Of a DNA stretch of 58,775 bases, positions 16,428 to 24,820 are shown piece after piece (position 1 is the first letter of the stretch; every line of letters starts with the position of its first letter). Made by a program: the position numbers and the translations under genes. Source of the stretch: CAYTCZ01 sp964436315 (GTDB taxonomy: Bacteria; Actinomycetota; Thermoleophilia; Gaiellales; Gaiellaceae); the NCBI GenBank assembly GCA_964436315.1, contig CAYTCZ010000004.1, forward strand, positions 1 to 58,775. Direction: 5' to 3'. The notes under the pieces were generated by a model that saw only the letters and a program-made list of their open reading frames with translations, was not told where the DNA came from and made no database searches.

Positions 16428-17270
16428 TCAGTTCGGGGTGAGGGGCCCGACCTGAATGAAGTTCGCGTGCACGATCAGGCGCTGCGCGGCCGAATACGGC
16501 GGATGAGATGCCTGAATCGCAAGCTCTTCTCTCCCGTTCGACTCGAGCTTCTCGACCTGGTGCGGATACACGGCCTCTTGTCCGGTCACCCGATACTCGA
16601 AGCGCCCGTACGGAACCTCGACGATGATGGGATCGCCTGGCTTGAGATCGTCGATATGGCGGAAGATCGCGCCGTACGTCGTTCTGTGTCCGGCGATATA
16701 GACGAGCTCTCCCTCGCCCGGCATGAAGGTCCGGGCGTCTCGGCCTGGGCCGTTTCGGAGCTCCGCACCACCAGCTCCATTCACCACGATGCTGTCAACA
16801 TCGAGGCGGGGGATGATGATGCGCCCCATCGGCTCGCCGATTGCAAGCGTCTCCCGATAATCGGCTGCGAGCCGAGCGAGCCGCTGACGCTCAGCGATCA
16901 GCGCCGCCTCCGCCTGGGCGCGGGATTCCGCTCGCTGGTCAGAAAGCGACGGTGATACGCCGTCGCCGAGTGGAATATCTTCGACGGTTTCCTGAGTTAG
17001 GACGGTCGTCACGCCGACGGCCTCCTCCTCGTAGCTCGCCACGTTGCGCTCGTACTCGCCTTCAAGCTGTCGCTGTTTCCAGGCGGTGTAGGCGCCCGTG
17101 AAGGGCTCCTGCCAGAAGACGGTTGTGAGACCCCAGCCAATCGCGAGCAGCCCGAGAATCGCGAGCACCAGGCCGATGCGTCGCGCCCAGGTACGCCAGC
17201 TGCGTTCCCGGCCTCGAGACTTGGCCTCTAAGCTCCCTGGTTTTTGATCGGCTAGCTCAGGCGTCGACAT
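16428..17270 (-). CDS. class E sortase-like protein lacking the catalytic Cys
   Basis: 280 residues: basic N-terminus, one membrane segment (IGLVLAILGLLAIGWGLTTV), a charged helical linker, then a sortase domain with RIIIPRLDVDSIVVNG, the His motif YIAGHRTTYGAIF and the Arg motif in YSAAQRLIVHA. Active class E sortases have TxxTCHP before the Arg; here it reads AIQASHPPYS, with Ser (TCT) in place of Cys. Sortases attach proteins to the cell wall by a Cys thioester, so this copy may be inactive, may use Ser, or may carry a point error. Standing alone without visible substrate genes. Confidence 0.88.
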   Translation of the reverse strand: MSTPELADQKPGSLEAKSRGRERSWRTWARRIGLVLAILGLLAIGWGLTTVFWQEPFTGAYTAWKQRQLEGEYERNVASYEEEAVGVTTVLTQETVEDIPLGDGVSPSLSDQRAESRAQAEAALIAERQRLARLAADYRETLAIGEPMGRIIIPRLDVDSIVVNGAGGAELRNGPGRDARTFMPGEGELVYIAGHRTTYGAIFRHIDDLKPGDPIIVEVPYGRFEYRVTGQEAVYPHQVEKLESNGREELAIQASHPPYSAAQRLIVHANFIQVGPLTPN

Positions 17271-17361
17271 TCATTCCACGTTCAACGGGACACTCTAAGT
17301 GTGACTGTTCGTCGGCTGTGCGCGCACGGTCAATTCTCTCGGCGAGGCAAGACCACCCAAA

Positions 17362-17383
17362 GGTCGAGCGGGGAGCCTCGACC
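17362..17383 (-). terminator. hairpin after the uracil-DNA glycosylase gene
   Basis: GGTCGAG (17362-17368) / CTCGACC (17377-17383), 8-nt loop, starting 3 nt past the minus-strand stop, followed by TTT. Confidence 0.55.
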
Positions 17384-17385
17384 GG

Positions 17386-18045
17386 TCAGCCGACCGACTC
17401 CGTGCCGCTGCGAATTCCACCCAGCGCAAGCTCGTCTTCGAGGATGGCGAGAGCCGCATTCAACCGCTCACGGTTTGTCTCGTCGTTCAGCCACCCACTC
17501 GCGCCGGAGGGATGCGGGAGGGGCACGGCGACGGCTTCCCGATACCGATACCGCCGGCCCACGCACTCCGAGAGCCGCGGTTTGTCGAGCACGTGGCGGA
17601 GGGCAAGCCCGCCGACCGTGACCACCAGTCTCGGGCGAAGGAGGTCGACCTCGAGCGATCGCCATCGCTCACACAGCTGTATCTCCGCCGTTGACGGTGC
17701 ACGATCGCCACGTCCGTTGGCCGACTTGCCGGGATAGCAGCGCGTGATCGACGTGCAGTAGAAGGTCTCGTAGAAGTCCGATTCGTCGAGGTCGAGCCAG
17801 CGTCGAAGCGTACGCCCCGCGCGACCCCGCCAGGGACGCCCTTCCGCCCCCTCCTGTTCACCGGGCGCTTGACCGATGATCATCGCCCGCTGGCCGCGAT
17901 GCCCCTCAAAGACCGGCCTCGGGTCGACCGAATACCCCGATGCGATACACAAGCGGCACGCTCGGATGTCTCGTTGGAGCGAGGAAATCGAGCGGTATGA
18001 CTTCGCCCTCGAATGCGTGCTATCCGGCTCCGCTTCAGCCGTCAT
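17386..18045 (-). CDS. uracil-DNA glycosylase, FeS family (type 4/5-like)
   Basis: Removes uracil from DNA. Motif 1 GQAPGEQEG and motif 2 LPHPSGASGW are both present. Four Cys for a [4Fe-4S] cluster are at ACRLC, TRCYPG and QLCERW, the family spacing. 219 residues is typical. Start ATG at 18045; the first 20 residues are variable. It is convergent with nothing and ends 115 nt upstream of the sortase start; it probably forms its own transcript. Confidence 0.9.
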   Translation of the reverse strand: MTAEAEPDSTHSRAKSYRSISSLQRDIRACRLCIASGYSVDPRPVFEGHRGQRAMIIGQAPGEQEGAEGRPWRGRAGRTLRRWLDLDESDFYETFYCTSITRCYPGKSANGRGDRAPSTAEIQLCERWRSLEVDLLRPRLVVTVGGLALRHVLDKPRLSECVGRRYRYREAVAVPLPHPSGASGWLNDETNRERLNAALAILEDELALGGIRSGTESVG

Positions 18046-18096
18046 GGAGCGTCACCGGGCATATTTCGGCTTCCGTTACTCTTGCCGCACGCGCGC

Positions 18097-18186
18097 GGAG
18101 AGGTGTCCGAGTTGGCCTAAGGAGCGCGACTGGAAATCGCGTACTCGGGGAAACCTGGGTCGTGGGTTCGAATCCCACCCTCTCCG
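18097..18186 (+). tRNA. tRNA-Ser (anticodon GGA)
   Basis: Acceptor GGAGAGG (18097-18103) pairs with CCTCTCC (18179-18185), discriminator G at 18186. The anticodon arm CGCGA/TCGCG encloses loop CTGGAAA with GGA at 18132-18134. A long variable arm and GGTTCGAATC T-loop identify a class II tRNA. CCA is not encoded. Confidence 0.96.
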
Positions 18187-18204
18187 CCTCATCGTGCCAG
18201 TGCC

Positions 18205-18759
18205 TCAGCCCGCTGTGGAGACCGTCACGAAGGCCGCCACGTCGTTGATCTGCTGATCGGTCAGTTGTCCGGCAAACGCCGGCATCTGGCCCTGACCATT
18301 GGTCACGCGGTCGACGGCGAGCTCGAACGAGGGCATTGACTCGTCGAGATTCGGGCCGATCGTGCCGGCCGATCCTGCAGCGGCGAGCGTGTGGCACCCT
18401 CCACATCCGGCCTCCTCCCATACGACCGCGCCGGCAGCCGGATCGCCGGGAGGTTCCTCTCCCTCGGGCGGCGGAGGCCCTGGCGCTGGCTCTTGCGCCG
18501 GCCCGCCAGGCTCCTCGGAGGGCTCTCCGTCGGTGGCCTCCGCCACTTCGGCGGCTTCAGCTTCTTCCGCCTCCTCGCCGCCGATCACCTGGACGGCCGC
18601 GAGGGTCCCGGCGACGAGGACCGCCGTTACGCCGAGAAAGAGACCCAACCTCTTGCCCGGAAAACTCGGGTTTCGCCGTGGCACAACCAACGACACGACG
18701 AGGCTGTACACGACGAGGACGAGGACGACGAGTCCAAGGATGATTTCGTTTCGGGTCAC
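18205..18759 (-). CDS. membrane-anchored monohaem cytochrome c
   Basis: Two N-terminal membrane segments (IILGLVVLVLVVYSLVVSLV and LFLGVTAVLVAGTLAAVQV), a long Glu/Ala/Pro-rich linker, then a cytochrome c domain with haem motif CGGCH and a distal Met in GQMPAFAGQL. The domain faces outside and carries electrons in a respiratory chain. GTG at 18759 is preferred over TTG at 18771. It may depend on the CcdA/TlpA thiol system at 8.7-10 kb for haem attachment; this is inferred. Confidence 0.88.
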   Translation of the reverse strand: MTRNEIILGLVVLVLVVYSLVVSLVVPRRNPSFPGKRLGLFLGVTAVLVAGTLAAVQVIGGEEAEEAEAAEVAEATDGEPSEEPGGPAQEPAPGPPPPEGEEPPGDPAAGAVVWEEAGCGGCHTLAAAGSAGTIGPNLDESMPSFELAVDRVTNGQGQMPAFAGQLTDQQINDVAAFVTVSTAG

Positions 18760-18886
18760 GCGGCGGCCCAAGGATAACCGTGCGCTCCGTCAGAGGGTGC
18801 CGACACCGTACCTGCGGGGGGGTAGCAGCTCGAGTCTCTAACGTAAACAAGGATCGAGAGCCGTAACAGACGGTTCGTCGCAGCCC

Positions 18887-19882
18887 ATGGCCACCTCCGC
18901 ACCAGCCGAAGAACGCGAGAGGCAGCGCTCCCGCGGAGCGCCGTCAAGCCGCTTCACCGTTTACGGGGTCGCAGCCCTCATCCTCGCGGCGGCAGCGATC
19001 CTCGCGATCGCGGGCACCGGTGAGGTAGAGGGCACTCTCACGAACTGGCAGGCGCTCGTTCTCGGAATCGTCCAAGGCTTTACAGAGCTCCTGCCGATCT
19101 CGTCTTCAGGTCACTTGATTCTCGTGCCATGGGCCGCGGACTGGACGTACCTCCAGGACAACGACGACTTCAATCAGACGTTCGACGTCGCACTCCATCT
19201 CGGCACGCTGTTCGCCGTCGTCGCGTACTTCCGGGTTGAGATAGCAAGGCTGATCAGCGCCTTCGTCCGTTCGGTTCGTCGACGCGAGATTGCTAACGCG
19301 GAAGAGAAGGTTGCGTGGATGGTGGTCATTGCCACGATTCCGGCAGCCGTCGTCGGCTACTTCGGCGCCGATTTCATCGCCGAGAACCTCGGTGAGCCAT
19401 GGCAGATTGCTGTTCTGCTCGCCGTGTTCGCCGGCGTGCTTTGGATTGCCGATCGGAGCCCGGCCTACCGGAAGGTCGGCGACCTGAAGCTCCGATCTGC
19501 TCTCGCCATAGGCGTGGCGCAGAGCCTCGCACTCGCGCCGGGCGTTTCACGTTCTGGGGTCACGATCTCGGCCGGACGGTTCCTCGGACTCGATCGTGAC
19601 TCGGCCGCGCGGTTCTCGTTCCTGCTCCTCGTCCCGGTCGTCTTCGGCGCGTCGGTTCTGAAGGGTCTCCAGGACATCGTCATCGGCGATCTCCCCGAGG
19701 GCTGGGCCGGTCCCTTTGTGACCGGGATCCTCGCGGCGACCGCCACCGGCCTCATCGCAATTGAGCTCCTGCTCTCCTACATCAGGCGCAACAACTACAC
19801 GATCTTCGTCCTCTACCGCCTGGCGATTGCGCTCGTCGTAGTGCTTCTCATCGCCACGGGCGTCCGTGGGGCAACCTTCTGA
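18887..19882 (+). CDS. uppP: undecaprenyl-diphosphate phosphatase
   Basis: Recycles the lipid carrier for cell-wall synthesis by removing a phosphate from undecaprenyl diphosphate. The motif GFTELLPISSSGH and the second signature PGVSRSGVTISAGRFLG are intact. About eight hydrophobic segments. The N-terminal 35 residues are an extra polar stretch plus a membrane segment before the conserved core, which makes 331 residues, longer than the usual 270. A hairpin follows. Confidence 0.94.
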   Translation: MATSAPAEERERQRSRGAPSSRFTVYGVAALILAAAAILAIAGTGEVEGTLTNWQALVLGIVQGFTELLPISSSGHLILVPWAADWTYLQDNDDFNQTFDVALHLGTLFAVVAYFRVEIARLISAFVRSVRRREIANAEEKVAWMVVIATIPAAVVGYFGADFIAENLGEPWQIAVLLAVFAGVLWIADRSPAYRKVGDLKLRSALAIGVAQSLALAPGVSRSGVTISAGRFLGLDRDSAARFSFLLLVPVVFGASVLKGLQDIVIGDLPEGWAGPFVTGILAATATGLIAIELLLSYIRRNNYTIFVLYRLAIALVVVLLIATGVRGATF

Positions 19883-19899
19883 TGCACGCCGCTGCGCCC

Positions 19900-19917
19900 C
19901 TGCGAGTCGGCTCGCAG
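19900..19917 (+). terminator. hairpin after uppP
   Basis: CTGCGAG (19900-19906), loop TCGG, CTCGCAG (19911-19917), 18 nt past the stop. No T-run. Confidence 0.5.
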
Positions 19918-19976
19918 CTGGCAGGCACCGGCACGACGATAGGCTCTTCGGAACACCGAGTGAAGGAGGAGCCTGA

Positions 19977-20345
19977 ATGGCGAAGTTCGTCGACCTTGCA
20001 AACGCTGACTCATTCGCCATGCTCGACGGAGTCGTCGGTCGGGCGCTGTTCGGCGACGATGTCATGCTCAACCTCGTCGAGTGCAAGCCCGGCTCCGTCG
20101 TCCCGCTCCACAGCCACCCCAACGAGCAGTTGGGCCTGATCATCGAGGGCGAGATGATCTTCGAGGTCGACGGGGTAGAGCACAGCCTGACCCGAGGTCA
20201 CGCATTTCAATTCCCGGGCGATCTCGAGCACGCCGCTCGAGCCGGAAGTGACGGATGCACCGTTCTCGACGTCTTCTACCCGCCCCGCCAGGACTATCGG
20301 GAGATGGCCGAGGCCGAGGGAATAGCGACCGATACGGCCGGCTGA
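19977..20345 (+). CDS. cupin-domain protein
   Basis: 122 residues of single-cupin type: motif 1 PLHSHPNEQLGLIIEGEMIFEV and motif 2 FQFPGDLEHAARA hold the metal-binding His and Glu. AGGAGG lies 7-8 nt before the ATG. Small cupins act as isomerases, dioxygenases or ligand sensors; substrate unknown. It is the first gene of the catabolic island, 76 nt before the RraA-like gene. Confidence 0.88.
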   Translation: MAKFVDLANADSFAMLDGVVGRALFGDDVMLNLVECKPGSVVPLHSHPNEQLGLIIEGEMIFEVDGVEHSLTRGHAFQFPGDLEHAARAGSDGCTVLDVFYPPRQDYREMAEAEGIATDTAG

Positions 20346-20421
20346 CGAGCGATCGCGCTGACGCCTGGCTCGCCTGAAGTCGACCTCGTATAGTCGTGCC
20401 CATCGTCGATCGGAGGACAGA

Positions 20422-21090
20422 CTGACAACCGCGGAGCTCTGTGAACGGTTTCGGAGTCTCTACATGCCGGGCGTCTCCGATGCCCTGTACCAGCTGGGCC
20501 TTCCCGAGCAGGTGCTGCCAAGCTCGTTACGTCCCCTCCTCCCGGACGTGCGTATGGTCGGTGAGGCGTTCACGCTGACGGGTCGTGCCATCACGCCGCC
20601 GGTGGGCTGGGACGACGGCATCGCCAGGATGAGCTCGTACCTCGAGGTGTTCGAACAGCTCCCTGCCGACTCGGTGATGGTCTCCGTGACTCCGACAGAC
20701 AGCCACGTCGGCCACTTCGGGGAACTCACCGCAAACGCAGCGCGGAAACGAGGCTGCGTCGGCGTCGTGCTCGAGGGGAACCTGCGCGACATCGAAGGCC
20801 TGAGGGAGATCGGCTTCCAGGTGTTCTACCGCGACCTCTCACCGCTCAACGGAATCGGCCGGTGGGAGATGATCTCCGCTCAAGAACCGGTGACGGTCGG
20901 AACGGTCGTTATTCGTCCTGGGGACATCGTATTCGGGGAATTCGACGGGATCCTCGTCATCCCACGAGAACAAGCCGAGGACGTGCTGCGGAAGGCGGAG
21001 GAGGTCGTCTCTGCCGAAGGCCGTGTGCGAGCTGAGATGCGAGAGGGCTCGACGCCGCGCGAAAGCCTCGAGCGGCACGGACACATCTAA
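20422..21090 (+). CDS. RraA-family protein (HMG/oxaloacetate aldolase-like), CTG start
   Basis: RraA / demethylmenaquinone methyltransferase-like fold; members are class II aldolases for 4-hydroxy-4-methyl-2-oxoglutarate or regulators of RNase E. Signature GELTANAARKRGCVGVVLEG and NLRDIEGLREIGFQVF. The family N-terminus TTAELCERFRSLYMPGVSDA begins before the first ATG (20464). In that frame the only candidate with a ribosome site is CTG at 20422, five bases after GGAGG (20412-20416). Catalytic members use a Gly-x-x-Arg-Asp motif (GNLRD here), so enzyme activity is plausible. It opens a tightly coupled operon reaching 26.4 kb. Confidence 0.85.
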   Translation: MTTAELCERFRSLYMPGVSDALYQLGLPEQVLPSSLRPLLPDVRMVGEAFTLTGRAITPPVGWDDGIARMSSYLEVFEQLPADSVMVSVTPTDSHVGHFGELTANAARKRGCVGVVLEGNLRDIEGLREIGFQVFYRDLSPLNGIGRWEMISAQEPVTVGTVVIRPGDIVFGEFDGILVIPREQAEDVLRKAEEVVSAEGRVRAEMREGSTPRESLERHGHI

Positions 21091-21111
21091 TGGTCTGAGG
21101 GAGCGAGGAAC

Positions 21112-21864
21112 TTGCAGCTCACCGATCGAATTCACGTCGTCGGGTCCGGAACGATGGGATTCGATCTCACCGATCCCTACGACTGCCACATCTTTCTGCT
21201 GGACGGAGGCGACGAATACGCGATCATCGACGTCGGTTCTGGCATGGGCGTGCCGGCCGTCCTCGAGAACGTACGCGCCAAGGGAGTCGATCTCGATCGG
21301 GTGCGACACGTCATTCTCACGCACGCTCACGTCGACCACGCCGGGGGCGCAGCGAACATGCGCGCAGGGCTCCCGAATCCGACCTTCTACATCTCAAACG
21401 TCGTGGCGAACCTCGTCCGGACCGCAGACGAGAAGGGGGTCAGTCTCGACGTCGCCAAGAAAGCAGGGTTCTACCCCGAGGACTACGCGCTCGAGCCGTG
21501 TGAGATCGACGTCGAGCTCGCTGAAGGAGACGAGATCGTCGTCGGAGATCTTCGGCTCGGAGTCCTCGATACTCCCGGCCACTGTGACGGACACATCTCG
21601 CTCGTGCTCGATCACAGGGGAGCTCGAACGCTTTTCGCCGGCGACGTCGTGTTCTTCGGCGGGACAATCCTGCTGCAGAACATTCACGACTGCCGGCTCC
21701 ATGCCCAGATCGACTCGCTTCGCAAGCTCCGGCCACTCGAAGTGACGACGCTTCTTCCAGCACACCTGACGGTCTCCCTCAGCGACGGTCAGCGACACAT
21801 CGACCGAGCGAATGAAGCTCTCGACCGCCTGCTGATCCCGAACCAGATGGTCTCGGCTTGGTAG
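21112..21864 (+). CDS. metallo-beta-lactamase-fold hydrolase
   Basis: 250 residues with the metal motif THAHVDHAGG (HxHxDH), the downstream His in DTPGHCDGHISL and the Asp in LFAGDVVFFGG. The hydrolysed bond is unknown; relatives include glyoxalase II-like thioesterases and lactonases. A TTG start at 21112 follows GAGCGAGG. It overlaps the next SDR by 7 nt. In this operon a thioesterase or lactone opening step is plausible. Confidence 0.9.
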   Translation: MQLTDRIHVVGSGTMGFDLTDPYDCHIFLLDGGDEYAIIDVGSGMGVPAVLENVRAKGVDLDRVRHVILTHAHVDHAGGAANMRAGLPNPTFYISNVVANLVRTADEKGVSLDVAKKAGFYPEDYALEPCEIDVELAEGDEIVVGDLRLGVLDTPGHCDGHISLVLDHRGARTLFAGDVVFFGGTILLQNIHDCRLHAQIDSLRKLRPLEVTTLLPAHLTVSLSDGQRHIDRANEALDRLLIPNQMVSAW

Positions 21865-22610
21865 CGAAACCAAACGAACTCACGGGCGAGGTTGCTCTTG
21901 TCACGGGCGCAGCGGGCGGGATTGGCCCGGCGGTTGTCCGAGCTCTGCTCGAAGCAGGGTCGAACGTTGCGATGACAGACTTGAACGCGGAGGCCCTCGA
22001 ACGCGCATCGCAGGCCGTGGGACACGGTGAGGTTCTCGCGGCCGTCGGCGACGCTGCCGACTCCGAGTTCATGCGCAAGGAACTCGACGCCGTCGAGGAG
22101 CGATACGGCCCTATCTCCATCCTCGTGAACTGCGTCGGAGCGTTCCGAATGCAGGATTTCGACAACATCTCCGACTCGGCGTGGAGCGAAGTCGTTTCAG
22201 CGAACTTGACGACCGTCTTTGTTGCCTGCCGTGCAGCCGGAGCACGGATGAAGAAGCACGAACGCGGCTCGATCGTCAACGTCGCCTCGACGGCCGGAGA
22301 GGAAGGCTCATTTCGGCCGGCGGCCCACTATGCCGCGGCCAAGGGTGGTGTGATCGCCCTGACGAAGACGCTTGCCAGGGAGCTGGCTTCGAGCGGGGTC
22401 CGGGTGAACGCGGTCTCGCCTGGTCCCATCGACACGCCTTCACTTCAGGCAACCACGGACGAGGCCAGGGCCGAGGCTGCTGACCGTACTCTCATCGGAC
22501 GCATCGGCACTCCCGACGAAGTCGCGAACGCCGTGCTGTATCTCGTGAACCCGAGCGCCGGTTATGTCACGGGCGAGGTACTCCGAGTGAACGGAGGGTC
22601 GCTCCTGTGA
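21858..22610 (+). CDS. short-chain dehydrogenase/reductase
   Basis: Classical SDR of 250 residues: cofactor motif TGAAGGIG, NVASTAGEEGS with the catalytic Ser, YAAAK with Tyr and Lys, and PGPIDTP. Asp in MTDLNAE after strand 2 suggests NAD(H) preference. TTG start within the MBL gene; its stop overlaps the E1 alpha start by 4 nt. It probably oxidises a hydroxy intermediate to the keto substrate of the E1 enzyme (inference from order). Confidence 0.92.
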   Translation: MVAKPNELTGEVALVTGAAGGIGPAVVRALLEAGSNVAMTDLNAEALERASQAVGHGEVLAAVGDAADSEFMRKELDAVEERYGPISILVNCVGAFRMQDFDNISDSAWSEVVSANLTTVFVACRAAGARMKKHERGSIVNVASTAGEEGSFRPAAHYAAAKGGVIALTKTLARELASSGVRVNAVSPGPIDTPSLQATTDEARAEAADRTLIGRIGTPDEVANAVLYLVNPSAGYVTGEVLRVNGGSLL

Positions 22611-23632
22611 CCGACACGATCGACCGAGCGGTCGAGATCTACCGCTCGCTGCTGCTGATCCGCCGGTTTGAGGAACGTGTGGTCGACCTGGTCAACTCGA
22701 ATGAGATTCCGGGGGTCACTCACGAGTACGTGGGGCAAGAGGCCGTGGCGGTCGGCGTCTGTCAGGTGCTCCGTCCAGACGACGTGATCACGAGCACCCA
22801 TCGTGGACACGGCCATCTGATCGCGAAGGGCGGCGACGTGAGGCGGATGATGGCTGAATTGCTCGCCAAGGAAACCGGGCTCAATCGCGCCCGAGGCGGT
22901 TCGATGCATATCGCCGATCTATCCCTCGGAATCTACGGCGCGAACGGAATCGTCGGAGGCGGTGTCCCCTTCGCCGCGGGCGCCGCGTGGGCGGCGAAGC
23001 GCGACGGAGCCGATCGGGTCGCGGTCGCATTCTTCGGAGACGGTGGAATCAACCAGGGAGTCGTTCACGAGACGATGAACCTGGCCGCGATCTGGGGGCT
23101 CCCTGTTGTGTTCGTCTGTGAGAACAACCGTTACGCAGTCACCTTCCCCGCAGAACAGGCAAGCGCGCTGCCGCTCGATGAGCGGGCATCCAGCTACGGC
23201 TTCGAGTCGCGTCAGGTCGACGGCATGGACGTCCAGTCCGTGTTCGATGCCGCATCGGCGGCGATCGACAAGGCACGCCGAGGCGGGGGCCCGACGTTTC
23301 TTGACTGTCAGACCTACCGGTTTTTCGGCCACCACACGGCGGAACGCGTGATGAAGCTCGGCTATAGGACAGATGACGAGATCGCACGGTGGCAGGCACG
23401 CGATCCGCTGATCGCGTGGCCGAAACAGAACGGCCTCACCGACGACCAGCTGGAGCAAGTCAGCCTCGAGGTCGACGCGCTCCTCGACGACGCAGTCGCT
23501 TTCGCGCGTGAGAGCCCGGAACCCAAGCCCGAGGACGCGCTCTCGTACGTATACGCAACGGGCTCTGGCCCTGAGTTCCCCATGAAGGGATGGTGGGATG
23601 GCGCGAGTGCGCTACCTGCAAGCACTGAATAA
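22607..23632 (+). CDS. TPP-dependent 2-oxo acid/acetoin dehydrogenase E1 alpha
   Basis: 341 residues. THRGHGHLIAKGGD, RGGSMHIAD and the thiamine diphosphate motif GDGGINQGVVHETMN...CENN are all present. It forms a heterotetramer with E1 beta, decarboxylates a 2-oxo acid or cleaves acetoin, and transfers the acyl unit to a lipoyl domain. GTG start in a 4-nt overlap with the SDR; it overlaps the E1 beta gene by 35 nt. The family resembles AcoA rather than large E1 homodimers. No full E2 or E3 gene is in the window. Confidence 0.92.
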   Translation: MTDTIDRAVEIYRSLLLIRRFEERVVDLVNSNEIPGVTHEYVGQEAVAVGVCQVLRPDDVITSTHRGHGHLIAKGGDVRRMMAELLAKETGLNRARGGSMHIADLSLGIYGANGIVGGGVPFAAGAAWAAKRDGADRVAVAFFGDGGINQGVVHETMNLAAIWGLPVVFVCENNRYAVTFPAEQASALPLDERASSYGFESRQVDGMDVQSVFDAASAAIDKARRGGGPTFLDCQTYRFFGHHTAERVMKLGYRTDDEIARWQARDPLIAWPKQNGLTDDQLEQVSLEVDALLDDAVAFARESPEPKPEDALSYVYATGSGPEFPMKGWWDGASALPASTE

Positions 23633-24584
23633 AGCACTCCACGACGAGATGGAGCGCGATCCCGCCGTGTTCGTCATCGGCGAGGACGTTCGCGCGTCCC
23701 TCCGCGGTGTCACGACCGGGCTTGCCGAGCGTTTTGGGGATGAGCGGGTGATCGACACGCCGATTTCCGAGGCCGCCTTCACCGGGTTTGCCACCGGAGC
23801 CGCTCTGTCGGGCTACCGACCGGTTGTCGAGTACCAGATCCCTTCGCTGCTCTATGTCGCCTTCGAGCAGATCACCAACCAGGCCCAGAAGCTCCGCCTG
23901 ATGACCGGCGGTCAGGCGAAGGTCCCCGTGACCTACGTCGTGCCCGGCTCGGGTGCCCGTGTCGGACTTGCCGGTCAGCACTCCGATCATCCGTATCCGC
24001 AGCTCCTTCACATGGGAGTCAAGACAGTCATCCCGGCCAGCGCCGACGATGCGTACGGCCTCTTCGTCTCGGCGATCAGGGACGACGATCCGGTGGTTCT
24101 GTTCGCCCCCGCGGCGGCGCTTCCGCGACGCGATGAATTGGCCGACGAACCCGACGAGATTCCGCTGGGCAAAGGCCGCATTCGACGCCCGGGCGACGAC
24201 GTCACCGTCATCACCCTCGGTCACCTCGTTCGCGAAGCGGAGTCCGTCGCCGAGGAACTCGAGGCTGAGGGAATCTCGGTCGAGGTGTTCGACCCGCGGA
24301 CCCTCCTCCCGCTCGACCGCGAACTCCTCGCAAGCTCGGTCGCGAAAACCGGCCGCGTCGTGATCTACGACGACTCGAACCGGACGTGTGGATTCGCGGC
24401 AGAACTCGCTGCAATCGTCGGCGAGGAGTACTGGGACTCGCTGCAGGCACCCGTGAAACGAGTGACCCGGGCGGACGCTCCCATTGCCTTCGCCCCACCT
24501 CTCGAGCGGTGGGCGCTGCCGAGCCCCGATCGACTGGCGACCGCGGTCCGTGCAGTCGCGCCGCACAAGGAGATCGCGGGATGA
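23598..24584 (+). CDS. TPP-dependent 2-oxo acid/acetoin dehydrogenase E1 beta
   Basis: 328 residues of transketolase-pyrimidine plus C-terminal domains: VFVIGEDV, DTPISEAAFTGFATGAALSG, SGARVGLAGQHSDHPYPQL and EVFDPRTLLPLD are standard. Starts inside the E1 alpha gene at ATG 23598, preceded by AAGGGATGG. Its stop overlaps the lipoyl-domain gene by 4 nt, so stoichiometry may be set by coupling. Confidence 0.93.
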   Translation: MARVRYLQALNKALHDEMERDPAVFVIGEDVRASLRGVTTGLAERFGDERVIDTPISEAAFTGFATGAALSGYRPVVEYQIPSLLYVAFEQITNQAQKLRLMTGGQAKVPVTYVVPGSGARVGLAGQHSDHPYPQLLHMGVKTVIPASADDAYGLFVSAIRDDDPVVLFAPAAALPRRDELADEPDEIPLGKGRIRRPGDDVTVITLGHLVREAESVAEELEAEGISVEVFDPRTLLPLDRELLASSVAKTGRVVIYDDSNRTCGFAAELAAIVGEEYWDSLQAPVKRVTRADAPIAFAPPLERWALPSPDRLATAVRAVAPHKEIAG

Positions 24585-24820
24585 CGGAGGTCCGAATCCC
24601 CAAGCTCGGGATGTCCGCTGTGGAGGTCGACATCCTCGAAGTCCTCGTCGAACCCGGCCAGCGCGTTGCTATCGGCGATCCGATCGCGGAGGTCGAGTCC
24701 GAGAAAGTCACCCATGTGATCGAGGCCGAGGTTGCCGGGGTCGTTTCGGAGGTGCTCGTCGCCGCGGGGGATGAAAGCGAAGTCGGGAACGTCCTCTGCC
24801 TCATCGACGAGAGCCAATGA
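24581..24820 (+). CDS. stand-alone biotinyl/lipoyl domain protein
   Basis: 79 residues, only the lipoyl-type flattened beta barrel: VRIPKLGMSAVEVDILEVLV, then VESEKVTH with the modifiable Lys at 42, ending at GNVLCLIDESQ. There is no peripheral-subunit-binding or catalytic acyltransferase domain. It is coupled to E1 beta (4-nt overlap) and to the solute-binding-like gene (4-nt overlap). It should carry the acyl group made by E1. The acyltransferase partner is missing here, so transfer may use an E2 core encoded elsewhere or another acceptor. Confidence 0.88.
   Translation: MTEVRIPKLGMSAVEVDILEVLVEPGQRVAIGDPIAEVESEKVTHVIEAEVAGVVSEVLVAAGDESEVGNVLCLIDESQ

Noticed and set aside
23460..24566. 368-residue minus-strand frame opposite E1 beta
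   Set aside because: Antisense shadow of a gene with clear family motifs; composition is not protein-like.
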